A program made the translations under genes and the position numbers. A stretch of 64,000 bases of DNA from Incurvaria masculella (Eukaryota > Arthropoda > Insecta > Lepidoptera > Incurvariidae), in the NCBI GenBank assembly GCA_946894095.1, contig OX335650.1:7316001-7380000 (forward strand), given 5' to 3'. The notes under the pieces are model-generated. The model did not search any database. It was not told the DNA's origin and saw only the letters and a program-made list of their open reading frames with translations. Of the stretch, positions 53,764-64,000 are shown piece by piece. Each line of letters starts with the position of its first letter. The first letter of the stretch is position 1.

Positions 53764-53908
53764 AGGCTGGAGTGCACAATCTCTGGTTAGAATTTTAGTT
53801 ATGGTGATTAAAGATTTATCTTTTTTCTTTTTCAGGCTAAAAATAAGGACGGATATATTTTAGTTCTAAAATTATCACTAACCAACCAGAGATTGTGCAC
53901 TCTAGACT
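53764..53908. mobile_element. Small inverted-repeat MITE, single copy
   Basis: GGAGTGCACAATCTCTGGTT (53769) and AACCAGAGATTGTGCACTCT (to about 53903) are nearly perfect inverted ends; pairing continues into TAGTTATGGTGAT / ATTATCACTAA. About 145 bp. The TTTTTTCTTTTTCAG inside resembles a 3' splice site. Confidence 0.8.
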
Positions 53909-54178
53909 TGATATACTTACGTTGAGATTTTTTTTATATTACGTAGGTAACGTTAAAGATTCTTCTCCACCTAAATAAAATTAACGTAAATTAGAAAAAA
54001 AAATGCTTACTCATCATGATTTCCACAGTTGTTCAAACACGCGACTTTTCTCGCACTTGGCAGGTGATTTTAAACTCGAACGATCTCAACTTTTCCAATA
54101 AAAACTTTCGACGCGGAAACACCTTTCCCTCGTTCCCGGCGCTCCATGATACTTCAAGTTCTGCATTTGAAATTTTTA

Positions 54179-55016
54179 CTAAGGCTTCCCTCAGACGGGC
54201 ATTTTACGTTCACTTTTCGGCCACCAAGAAGTGGCTGCTTATGGACGGCCGTGTATCTTTATAAAGCTCCCCAGACGAGCTAAGCTTAGTCGCAACGCGC
54301 GATAGCCACTGATGTTAGATGGCGGGCATGGTCTTTAAGAATAAACTGATATTTGTCATGAACTGTTGCATATGACATGAATTGTTGATTCAATTCATAA
54401 TAATTTAGCGTTTTTACCTGTGATTCTAAATACTTTTGTAAACTTAGACTAAGTGGACATTGAAAAAAAAACCAACCGAGTTTCTTGCCAGTTAATCTTC
54501 GCTGGGATTGCCGAACTGACTAATGATAAAATATGACAAATCCGTGTGCGGTGTACTGTCTATGGATGATGAATAATTAATAAACAACAACAATAAACAA
54601 TAATTGTGGACGGTACCGTCCACAATCAAGTGGCCACGCACGCGCCGCTGCGCCCACACGGGGCACTGCTCGGCCACAACCCGGCGCGATCGGTCGGTGA
54701 TTGTTCGTTCAACATTTGGCCCCTAGCCGCGGAGCTACTATGGACGCATGATCTGCGCGTATCATTTCAGTTTGTGTGCTTACGATTACTTTGCAATCTG
54801 CAAACGTGTATTTGGGACTTCACACGCAACGCAATCTATACAGAAAAGCGACTTTGACGAAAATAAGTGTCGGCGCGAGTGACTGTAAAGTCACCGCAAT
54901 CGGCCACTTTTCCGCCACTGGCTGTGGCGATTCCGGCGACAACATGTGGCTCGTACGGTCCACTTCTTTGTGGCCGAAACGTAGACGTCAAAACGACTGT
55001 CTGAGGGTAGCCTTAG
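54179..55016. mobile_element. Putative DNA element with ~60-base imperfect inverted ends
   Basis: CTAAGGCTTCCCTCAGACGG...TTTTCGGCCACCAAGAAGTG at the left is mirrored by CACTTCTTTGTGGCCGAAAC...TCTGAGGGTAGCCTTAG at the right. 838 bp, no transposase. The I3 repeat lies inside (54350-54598) and the right part is GC-rich. Single copy. Confidence 0.6.
54350..54598 (+). repeat. I-family repeat, copy I3
   Basis: AATAAACTGATATTTGTCAT, CCGAGTTTCTTGCCAGTTAA, ATAAAATATGACAAATCCG and GGATGATGAATAATTAATAA match I2 and I1. Nested in the element at 54179-55016. Confidence 0.6.
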
Positions 55017-55272
55017 GCTGCGGCATCATTTTTCTGGAATCGGCGGCAGCGGAGGTGCGGGGCGGAGGGTGGAGGTGGCGGTGCGAGGAGGCAGTATCGC
55101 AATCTCCCGTCCGCCTCTCATATTAGGTGCGATTACCATATTATTGGCAGGGCGGTGGATTCTGTCGCTCCTCGGAAAAGATTTATTCTAATCCTTGAAT
55201 AATTGTACCCAAAATTAATATATGTAAATAAGTCGTCCTCATATAAGGTGATGACATCTTAATTCGATCTTT
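55017..55272. other. No gene; GC-rich strip 55025-55120
   Basis: GGCGGCAGCGGAGGTGCGGG then GGAGGGTGGAGGTGGCGG: purine-rich G runs with G-quadruplex potential. The frame through it (54776-55126) has no domain. Confidence 0.35.
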
Positions 55273-55340
55273 CGGTGGGCTAATATCATGACAGTAGTTG
55301 TGATATTAGCCATCTATGCACAGTTAAACAAATAAAAAAA
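55273..55340 (+). repeat. SINE S, 3' fragment with perfect stem-loop
   Basis: GGCTAATATCA (55278-55288) pairs perfectly with TGATATTAGCC (55301-55311), then CATCTATGCACAGTTAAAC and an A-tail that runs straight into E9. Confidence 0.8.
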
Positions 55341-55651
55341 ACCGGCCAAGTACGAGCCGGACTCGCACATGAAGGGTTCTGTACCATTATACAATATTTG
55401 GAATTTTGATTTGAAATCACGTTTCTTGTACGGTGGCCATGTAGGTGAAACTCCATGAAGGTGGCCCCCTATATTTTTTATTTGCTTTTATTTTTTTTTG
55501 TCGTTATAGCGGCAACAGAAATACACAATCTGTCAAAATTTCAGCTATCTATCAGTTTATGAGATACAGCCCTGTGATAGACGGACGGACGGACGGACAG
55601 CGGAGGCTCAGTAATAGGGTTCCGTCGCCGTTGGGTACAAAACCCTAAAAA
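55334..55651 (+). repeat. E-family element, copy E9
   Basis: AAAACCGGCCAAGTACGAGC to GGGTACAAAACCCTAAAAA. It begins at the A-rich tail of a SINE, which suggests A-rich DNA was the insertion site. Confidence 0.9.
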
Positions 55652-55789
55652 CTACGATTACTACGATCCCCACATTATTTCGGATCAACCAGGATTTGTC
55701 ACTTAAAATCCATTGAACCGGATACCTGTGTAGTTACTTCTGGCGTTCAGCAAGGTTCTAATGTCGGTTTCATTGTGATTTAACATCTT

Positions 55790-55945
55790 TCTATTTCCAT
55801 TTCAATTAATTTAGACATCCTTGTAGTCAACAAATTATACTAAGTCACGTCACAAACGTATTGTTTCGCGAATTCGAATAACTCAGTGCAGAAGAACCTG
55901 GAAAGAAACTTCACGAGTATATAGGTTATGATTTTTTTAATGATG
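55790..55945 (-). repeat. B-family non-LTR 3' end, copy B4, diverged
   Basis: TATTTCCATTTCAATTAATT tail, then ATACTAAGTCACGTCACAAA, GAAGAACCTGGAAAGAAACT and TTCACGAGTATATAGGTTAT. Confidence 0.55.
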
Positions 55946-56875
55946 AAACTAAATGAATTTATAATTGCCATCATTATTGTCATGCATATGATAAGATAAT
56001 ACTTAATGTTTTTATTATACCGTCTGACATTACAGGTCGATTTAGATAATCTGGCTACTAAATGTTATCTCCTGCTATCGTAAAATAAATACCATCCACT
56101 ATCTCCTACTATTGGGAAAAAATACTCAATAGGGTAGAGTTGGTCAGATATCTCGGGGTTAAATAAACTATTGTACAGCTGTCATGTCGAGCATATTACG
56201 TCGAATGTCTACAGAATGCTATGCAGAGTTTATTCTTAGGGAAAGTTCAGTTTTTAAGAACCCTCAAACTTGGGACATATTTATATTTTATTTTTGAAAA
56301 GTCATTTGTCGTACACCTCTTTCATTCCATTTCATTTCTTATCCTGAGGTAGGATAGCTACACTTGGACACGTTATCAATCTGTCGGTTCGAGAGAGCCG
56401 ACATACAAATTTAATTATTAAATTAATGAAAAATAGCTTTAGTTGCCCCATTTTCTTCACCATGTTGCTAACAATTTTGAGTCAGTAATTAAATTTACAT
56501 CACACATACAAAGTTTTACAAAATTGAGGGTTATAGTCATACTAAACTATCCTATTTTGCTGTGTTCGGGTGTATACAGGCATTGTCATTTTGGATATCA
56601 CATATCACGTCAACATAAAGATATATTCAAAATAACAATAATTTAATTACTATGTTCAGGTGTATACAGCCATATATATTTACAAGACATACAACATACA
56701 AGAATCAAAATTCAAAATAAATACATGAAATATATCTCATGTCAAAAACGCTTTATATTAAGAACTAGATGCCAACAATGTTGTTAACACTCGAACTCTG
56801 ACGAGATAAAGGATATGGAGTTTATTTATATAGTCACAAATCACAATACAATTTGAAATTCATGGTTTTTGTATA
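55946..56875. other. No gene recognised
   Basis: Very AT-rich. GTTCAGGTGTATACAGCC and TTCGGGTGTATACAGGC (56564 and 56653) are a short direct repeat. No domain. Confidence 0.35.
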
Positions 56876-57688
56876 TCACTACATAGTATAAAACAAAGTC
56901 GCTTTCTCTGTCCCTATATCACTATATCCCTATGTACGCTTAAATCTTTAAAACTACGCAACGGATTATGATGCGGTTTTTTTTTAATAGATATAGTGAT
57001 TCAAAAGGAAGGTTTATATGTATAATAACATCCATTAAATATTGGAGAAATACTGTTATTTTTGAGGTTTCCAATGTGATGTCGTAAAAAAATATTTTTT
57101 TTCCGCTTACATTGCAAACGCACGCTGAACCCTACGAGATTTATCAAAATAATGTACTAAGTATTGTATACATTGAAAAGGTCTACAAAAAACTCCGCGA
57201 TGGTATATATCTATCTCTTATGGATATCCCACAATAACATTTTTTTCTCATTTACTTTTTACGACAAATAATGGCTAATTTTCGAAGCGATTTTAACCAA
57301 TACAGCATTAATCCTTATCCAATTAAAAACCTTAAATACATTTTTGATTTAATATAGATCTATACGGCCCTTTACAGCATATGATTTAAATGATTATTTT
57401 CGAAGATATTATAGATTTAAAAATTGCGGGATGTAGTGTTTGCGGCGGTACCGGCCGGCCGGGGCGGCGGGAGCGTGCCTCGGAGGCCGCGGTTCTCCCT
57501 GTAGCACTTTGAATTTATTATTTCTCTAATATCTAATAATCATGTAATAATAATATCTAAGTTTTTTTTAATTTCAAATATCTCAATGTAGGAACTCTAC
57601 GTAAAAATGGTTTATTTGTGTATCATTGTGTCAAAATAATATTTTTTAAATGACATTATGCCCGTGCAAAGCCGGGACGGGCTGCTAG
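56876..57688 (+). mobile_element. Non-autonomous Helitron
   Basis: Starts with TC after A (56875/56876) and ends CTAG before T (57685-57688, T at 57689), as Helitrons insert between A and T. A hairpin GCCCGT / ACGGGC lies a few bases before the CTAG end (GCCCGTGCAAAGCCGGGACG then GGCTGCTAG). No terminal inverted repeats and no Rep/helicase protein. The AAACAAAGTCGCTTTCTCTG start and AAACTACGCAACGGATTATG block match an element I recall as common in moths and butterflies. It contains an abrupt GC-rich segment (57440-57500, GGTACCGGCCGGCCGGGGCG) in otherwise AT-rich DNA. Confidence 0.75.
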
Positions 57689-60077
57689 TTTAAAATAATA
57701 CGTTGGATGTCTTGCACGAATAACCCGTTCAAATGAGATTTTTGTTTAAATTTATTAGGAGAATAAACAGAAATGGACGATATAATTAATGTGACAATGC
57801 ATTTATCAGAATAAGCTGTGACACTTAAACTTGGTTGTGTTATAACTTCGACAATTTCGATTAGTATTATGTACCATTTCGAAAATAAAGAAAAATTAAA
57901 CTCTTAAAAACTCTCTGCTCTTTTCGCTATTTATTTTTGTTATAAATTTTACGTTTGGTCTTAAAATAGTTGCTATTTGAGTAAATTTCGTTTGGTTTAA
58001 ATCTACTATTTGTCATGCTAATAAAGAAAAGAATAAAGGAAAGCGCCACAAGGTAATGAAGTAGAAAAAAAAACACAAAATCGTCTGATAACGACCTCTC
58101 AATGTGGCACTCAACAGTTCTGTGTGTGAGCGCACCCTCGTCACACCGCATGCAATATTCACCTGCTTTTAGGGAAGATAAAAGCCCACTTATTATTCAT
58201 GTACCGCATCAATTCCCGAATTGAGTGACTTCATCTTGTCACTCCTTCAGCCACGGCTAAAAGCTTGGCCTATTATTTTCTTAAATTTGAAAAGATCAAA
58301 TTGTTAAACGAATGTTTGCAGGTTGTATGACTTCCTAGCTCTTCCGCTCGAGGTGATGGATAATACCTGTTCCTAGAGACCGGATTAAATACATTATGAG
58401 CAATTCTCGCATTCTAGAATATTTTTTATGGCCATCGACTTTAAATGACTCCCTTCAGTCATCAACCGATACTGTGAACTTTGGCTCGTTTGAAGAAATT
58501 TAAGTCGTGGCGGACCTCGGTGACTGGGTAGGGCTTGACCAAATAAACGGCATTAATCTGTATCTCAAACTGGACAAATTTTAATCTACGACAATTCGGC
58601 TTCTACAAAAAATATATACGATACTTTAGAAAACGTTTATGCTTTAACTTGAAAATAAATCCCTATAAAATATTACGGGATGAATGTATTTGAATATAGT
58701 TCATTTTATCACTATAATATACTTTGGACTGTCTCCTACTACACATGCAAATGCCTTTTCATTCCAACATAAGTGTTAGATAACCATGTCTTTTTATAAA
58801 TAACTACATTTCCCTATACGTCGTTGTAACGGCGAGGTCGTGACGGTGCTATCATGGGACAACTCGACTACACCACCGTTCCGCCGAGATAGACCAGGCT
58901 AGACTAGATAGATATGCTGTTTAGCTGCGTGAGCGGCTCCAGCACGGCGCGGCGGCGGTGGGTGTCGCGCCCGGGCCAAACCGGTCGCTGGCGGACATGT
59001 CGTGTCGTTGGACGAACTCCGCGGGCTATATGGCCCTCGTAAAGCTAGCCATACACGGAGAATTACTAGCATTACTTGTTTTTTTTAATGAAAATCCGTG
59101 GAGCTGTACCGAGAGATCAAAGGTATTCAGAAAAGCCAAATCTACCTACTTATTTAATTATGCGCTAACCATGCTAGCGGATTAATATTCATACATTATG
59201 GGTGGGATGATCTCTCTCTGAATACTGTGATCGCAAGAGTACTGCCCAATGTAATGCTATCACGTCGGTAGGACTCTTCACAAAAAATCTATTGCAAGCG
59301 TATAGGTCATGTAGTGTTGATAGAAAAGGTAATTTCGATAGCAATATTCCAGCGGTTCGCAAAAATACCCAGAGAGGTTTCCTAGTTTTGCCTTCACATC
59401 GACGCCGTTGAAAGGGTAAAATGTGAAATCACTGGACAAACTTATGTTTTGGTACCAGCATAATTCCACGTGGCCAAATATTTTCTGCAATATTGCAAGA
59501 AATATTTGTTTATAACTGCCCCGGTAATGTTCACAACAAAAGGGTCTAAATAACTCGCAAGAAGACAATACTGTTCCAACGAAGGACAATCGATTGTACA
59601 TGAATACTCACGCTGTACCGACTACCGAGCTGGCAAATTGTTCGATTTGCCGCCAATTTCCACGTCTCCTGAGGTGAAATTCACAGAAAGAGTGGCGTTC
59701 GTGTACTCTGATGGATTTATAACCCCAGGCTCTAACCTGACTGCACGCACCATGAAGCAAATAATGACTTTGGGGAGATACATAAATATCAGGCTTTGGT
59801 CTACATTTTTGAAAGCTATAATCGCTGTTTCGGCGAACGTAGAAGCTCATGCCCTTCTTCTTGTTCTGTCTTTTTTTTCTTATCGGTTACTTCTTTATAA
59901 TGCTAACGATAATCCTTAATACCAGGTCAAAATCCTCGAATATCCTCAAAAAGGTGTTGTTATAAGAACTAAACAAACCTTTGAGATACAGTTACAATTT
60001 ATTTTATGTAATTTTTAGAGGACCACGACCACAGAACTTCCGGTGTAATCATGGTTCCATCTAAACTTCATGCAGCC
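57689..60077. other. 2.4 kb with no recognised gene
   Basis: Mostly AT-rich and unique. 58930-59000 is a small CpG patch. 59278-59920 is unusually open: about 120 codons on the plus strand (59558-59919, ending SYRLLLYNANDNP) and 107 and 80 codons on the minus strand. No domain is recognised in any of them, and I cannot decide which strand, if any, codes. Confidence 0.35.
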
Positions 60078-60185
60078 GTATTCAGAGAGCACCTGTCAAA
60101 GCTTATTACGAGATTAGTACCGGACTAATCATACAAAAACCGGTTTAGTCCGGCGGATTAAAGTTAGTCCGCCCACTCTGAATAC
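60078..60185 (+). repeat. K-family MITE, copy K1
   Basis: GTATTCAGAGAGCACCTG at the left and CCCACTCTGAATAC at the right are inverted ends; interior CCGGACTAATCATACAAAAA and GGCGGATTAAAGTTAGTCCG. 108 bp. Confidence 0.8.
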
Positions 60186-61718
60186 AGCTGATATTGTTTA
60201 TTGACAGCCTTAAAATATAGCTTTCTATCAATTCAAACTGTCGTCTTTCATACGTATCCTATTCAACATTTATGAAACTATTAAAATCACAAAATATTTT
60301 ATGGTCACTCTTATTAGATTTATCAAAACTAGATTTATAGAACTTCTTCAACTTAATGCCGGTGCATCTATTCTTCATGTTGCACATAGCCCTGCAAGTA
60401 CGGTCTTTAATGTTGCAACCTCGGGCTGCACTGATGCGTGGTAGGTAATACCAACACACCGAAATTACCGCGAAAGGAGAGCGGCATGTCCCCAGGATAT
60501 GCACGACTAAATTGTCTGTCCTATTATGCAAAAGGCGTCTTGCATCTAGCAGGCGAGGGGTCAATGTAGTCGTTAGCAAGATACTCAGCCTACGCCCGGT
60601 TCCACCACCTTCAGCTACAAAAATCCCAAAGTTATCTTTCGGTTACACCATATAAATTTGAAATGTAAACGAAAGTTAACTATCGGATTTCCGGCAGCAG
60701 AAGGTGATGAAAACAGTGGCTAGTCAACTCATTGCAACAAAGCTATCTTTAGGTGTCAATGATAGTGATATATGTAAGTATATTTACCCGTATGTGCATG
60801 TGTTACCCTCGTAAACAAACTGTTTTCAACAAAACATGGTTGATTTTCCATTTGCATGGTTTAACCAATCTTTTTGAGACACTCAATTACAGATGCCTGA
60901 GGCTGTTGAAGTTGCCTACCGGCCAGGTGCTTCTCCTTCGCATTACTTACAGAACCCCAGGTTGTTCTTTGGGGTTAATACTTCTGCATCGGAGGTGCAT
61001 TCTACAGTTTACCAAGATCGATATATTTGAAGATAGATAAATCATCATCGATTGGTTCTTATAGGAGTGATGTGACTCACAGGAGAATGAGCGCATTCTC
61101 GGCCGTACGCGTTCGCTGATGGTAGAATTGGATGGATGGATAGCCGTTATGCTTATGCAGCTCCGAAAAGTATTTTCCGAAGGGTAGTAGAGGCGAAAGT
61201 GGACAGCGAGGCACTCCATCCTTTGTGAGCTAGAGGATTTCCAAATTATAAAGTAAGTACTTCTGGGTCGTCGATGAGACGCGCTCTATTCAATGAGACA
61301 AGTTCTTAACTAATCCGTCCCACAGATAAAAATGGTCCAAGACATTATCCGAGCCTTGTACAGCAACATTTTTTGGCGTGAAGTGCTGATGCACTTTATG
61401 TAGGACTCCCAGCTTTTTTAGGCGAGCTTGGCTTTATTATCGACATGGCGTCCGAAGTTCAGTATATGTACACTGCTGTAATCATAACCGATATAAGAAT
61501 CTGTTGGGGCACCTAGTCACTTTTAGTTATTCTGTGACCTAGTTTCTATGGAAATTGGATATTTTTACTTTAGTGGCACTAGATATGTTTGTGTGGGTAT
61601 TTCACATGGGTGATCTAATTGAAAATACAACTACAGGATTCGAAATGAACAGGATGATTTTAACAGCGAGCAAGACAGATCGCGTCTTGAATTCGTAAGC
61701 GAACTATGTAAGAACAGC
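60186..61718. other. 1.5 kb with no recognised gene
   Basis: Small frames on both strands (60259-60579, 60753-61219) lack domains. A weak G-family scrap (GTCTTGAATTCGTAAGCGAA) lies at 61682-61702. Confidence 0.35.
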
Positions 61719-61946
61719 AAGGGCCGATTTTTCAATCTTCAGATAGTACATCAAATTCACGTTTGTCAAAAGACGGATATTCATTGCAGGAAAATAATAT
61801 CTTCTATCACAATAAATTATCATACTATAATTTTACTAATAAACATATGGACTAACTAAACTATATCGGATGGACAAGCAGAAGCGTAAATAAATCTGTC
61901 GAATAGTGGTCTGACTGTTTATCAGACAATTGAAAAATCACCCCTT
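61719..61946 (+). mobile_element. M1 MITE, complete copy M1a
   Basis: AAGGGCCGATTTTTCAAT at the left and ATTGAAAAATCACCCCTT at the right are inverted ends with CTTCAGATA / TATCAGACA inside them. 228 bp, best reference for M1b and M1c. Its right end coincides with the TTAA of C8. Confidence 0.82.
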
Positions 61947-62470
61947 AAGGTGGCCCATCCCGCTTAACTCCCCATACAAACGGGAAAGAAGATCACGCCC
62001 ATATTTCTTGTCAGAGTTCCCAAATTTCTTCAAAATAGCTTTATTTGATCGAACTAGATGTCCGATGATCGTTCGCATTGTGAAATTGTGTTTGGTTTCT
62101 AATTTATAAGGTCATAAAGTTCGAATTTTTTGCGTGTTTTATAGAGTAACTTTGGAGGTGGATTACGCAATGATAAAGTAAGAACATCTTAAATAGATAA
62201 GTCATCAGACATAGCTTATTGATTCAAGATTTATAATCTCTTTAGTTTTTGTTAGATTTTTGACCACAGCGGTCGTGGTTTACTTTTAGCTATAAGTCGT
62301 TTTGTAATTAAAATTTTCGTTAATCTTACCAAATCATACACTATGCTCATTGTCTTTTTTGTGGACATGTTGCATCTTCCTCATCACGGAGCCTGTCTTT
62401 TTCTTTGAAACATAGAAGGTCCCAGAGCGCAACAGCACGGTTTTGTACCGTGCCCGCGAATGAGTTAGTG
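61945..62470 (+). repeat. C-family MITE, copy C8, 3'-truncated
   Basis: TTAAGGTGGCCCATCCCGCT at the left; runs to GCACGGTTTTGTACCGTGCC and GCGAATGAGTTAG, then loses the last ~30 bases including the terminal repeat. Confidence 0.88.
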
Positions 62471-62823
62471 CCGATATTTCTTCTTAGGTCCTGAGACCAT
62501 TATTCTCGAAGTCTTCGTCGGAAGACTTGATAATCGTCTGAAGACCCAAGAACAGTCTTTTAATCTCAGCATTAGTAGTTTTACACTAACTCGTGGCTAC
62601 GCTGCCGCCATACGAATGAGCTTTGATCGCTACTCCCGTCATGCCATGCTCGCTGGAATTTAAACACCTTATGGTTACTGAAAAATATTCTTGCATTTTA
62701 TCTTCTGACCGTTTATAACATTGAGCACTATCTATTAATATATCAATTTAGTTAAAAATACCTAACGTTAAAAATGCAAGTGAATATTTTATGAAACCGG
62801 CTCGAAACAAAACTTCTACACCT
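62471..62823. other. No gene; G-family end fragment at 62582-62665
   Basis: ACTAACTCGTGGCTACGCTG then CCGCCATACGAATGAGCTTT and GATCGCTACTCCCGTCATGC. Best-preserved G end. It begins about 110 bases after the truncation of C8. Confidence 0.5.
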
Positions 62824-62940
62824 GTATTCAGAGTGGGCGGACTAACTTTAATCCGCCAGTCTAAACCGGTTTTTGTATGGTTAGTCCGGTGGTAATCTCG
62901 TACTAAGTTTGGCAGGTGCTCCCTGAATACGACTGCATAT
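62824..62940 (-). repeat. K-family MITE, copy K2
   Basis: Reverse complement of K1: GTATTCAGAGTGGGCGGACT at the left, GTGCTCCCTGAATAC at the right. 117 bp. Confidence 0.8.
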
Positions 62941-64000
62941 TATAAAGCTCTTGCTAGGTTTCTTAGGTACTATTGTGAAACATTAGGTGAAACTGGCACT
63001 GGCACTTGTAAAAAATAAATATTAAATCTATCCTAAGAATGTATGTAAAAGTTTAATCTACGAGTAATGAACAGTTTTATTATAGATATCCATATGTTAA
63101 CACGCTAAATATGTACTTATTTGTGCACGTCTAAATAACACTTATATAAAAAAAAAATACAAAAATTAAAAAAAACGCGAATATACCGGACGCGTGAAGC
63201 GTCGGAGCAATCAACTCTCAGATCACACCAATGTGCCTCAAGCGCGAGTGAAGCACGTCCCGACTGCACGTCGATGCGGTGGGGGGGGGGGGGGGGTTCT
63301 GCGGACTGCGAGCTCCTTTGTCTCCAGCACGCGTGTCGTTACTCCGTCAAAGGTGTTTCGTTCCATCCAGCGAGCATGGAAGGGCGTGAGAGGCAACTGA
63401 AACTCGTTTGTATGTGAGCGGCATAACTACTTTCACACACAATGGCGGCAGCGTCGACGACCGTTCGCTTACTATTTACTTACTGCATTCCCGAGAACGA
63501 CACGGAAGAAACTTAAAAACTTCACAAATCTTGAAGAATGCATTATGTTGATATCAAATTATTCTAAAAGTACAATCCATCAGCCTTTTTAAATACATTG
63601 TGTCACTCAATTTGTTTATATTATTTGAGAGATTATTGAATATTTAGACACCTTCGGGCAATACATACATTTCTTTTGCCATAATTGCTCCGTGTTATTG
63701 GTGTCTACGCTTACCTATATTACGTGCGTACTATTTACGATCGGCGAAATCTCAGTGTGGACCTCCCCAGAAACAGTTGTTGTATTTGTAGAACGAAGCA
63801 ATGTCATAGTGGTAATGTTCATTAGCTTTAGTTCTTTATACACTATGATCAATAAGTTCCGGGAATTTGTAGTTTGAATTTAAAACGCTTTACCGATTCG
63901 ATTTTTTTTTTCTCAGGTTGGTACACCTTTCCCTGACACTCCTGCCAAATATCAAATATTAAATGTCATTAGTAATTGTTTGGCGTCTGTTTATATCAAT
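62941..64000. other. No gene; poly-G tract and repeat-like end
   Basis: 16 consecutive G at 63281-63296 in a CpG patch (63190-63470) that also holds ACAATGGCGGCAGCG (63441-63455). At 63845-63960, ATGATCAATAAGTTCCGGGA and TCAGGTTGGTACACCTTTCC resemble ends of Tc1/mariner-related repeats I have seen in insects, but there is no second copy here. No convincing exon. Confidence 0.4.

Noticed and set aside
53835..53860. 3' splice site (TTTTTTCTTTTTCAG)
   Set aside because: It lies in the loop of a small MITE and no open frame follows.

Overview
This is insect nuclear DNA, almost certainly from a lepidopteran (moth or butterfly). It is intron- and repeat-dominated: AT-rich overall, no dense genes, no operons, and no long open frames outside transposons. 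Dispersed families that I recognise as typical of Lepidoptera place it: the element that starts with ACCGGCCAAGTGCGAG, carries an (ACGG)n microsatellite and ends GGTACGGAACCCT; the AACCGACTTCAAAAAAGGAG element; and a non-autonomous Helitron starting near AACAAAGTCGCTTTCTCTG. These taxonomic links are from memory and were not searched.

Layout. The only complete protein-coding gene is a mariner transposase (267-1292) inside an element with both terminal inverted repeats. Other coding remnants are a 5'-truncated non-LTR reverse transcriptase (29142-30041), three decayed non-LTR C-terminal fragments (7738-8068, 18623-18993, 46228-46500) and a possible Tc1/mariner-type transposase scrap (36932-37054). 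The rest is a mosaic of non-autonomous elements. I define these families by comparing copies within the window: S, a SINE of about 400 bp with at least 16 copies or fragments and two different promoter heads (tRNA-like, or tRNA/5S-rRNA-like); C, a TTAA-flanked inverted-repeat element of about 545 bp, eight copies; D, a MITE of about 355 bp with long terminal inverted repeats, five copies; E, the (ACGG)n element of about 290 bp, nine copies; B, a non-LTR 3' end with a (GAAAT)n tail, four copies; M1, K and H, inverted-repeat MITEs with 2-3 copies each; G and I, diffuse families. There are also several single foldback elements and one Helitron (56876-57688).

Host sequence. A CpG-rich block at 14159-14806 ending in a strong splice donor looks like a promoter and first exon. 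Three possible coding exons bounded by splice signals (40617-40845 minus, 25023-25178 minus, 37170-37213 plus) are tentative and I cannot name their products. The window therefore reads as large introns or intergenic DNA of one or two host genes, filled by successive insertions. Several are nested, which gives their relative order: SINE then D at 19.0 kb; B then M1 at 49.6 kb; SINE then B at 51.0 kb. The most unusual points are the SINE family whose copies share a body but differ in promoter head, and the covarying stem-loop at that SINE's 3' end.
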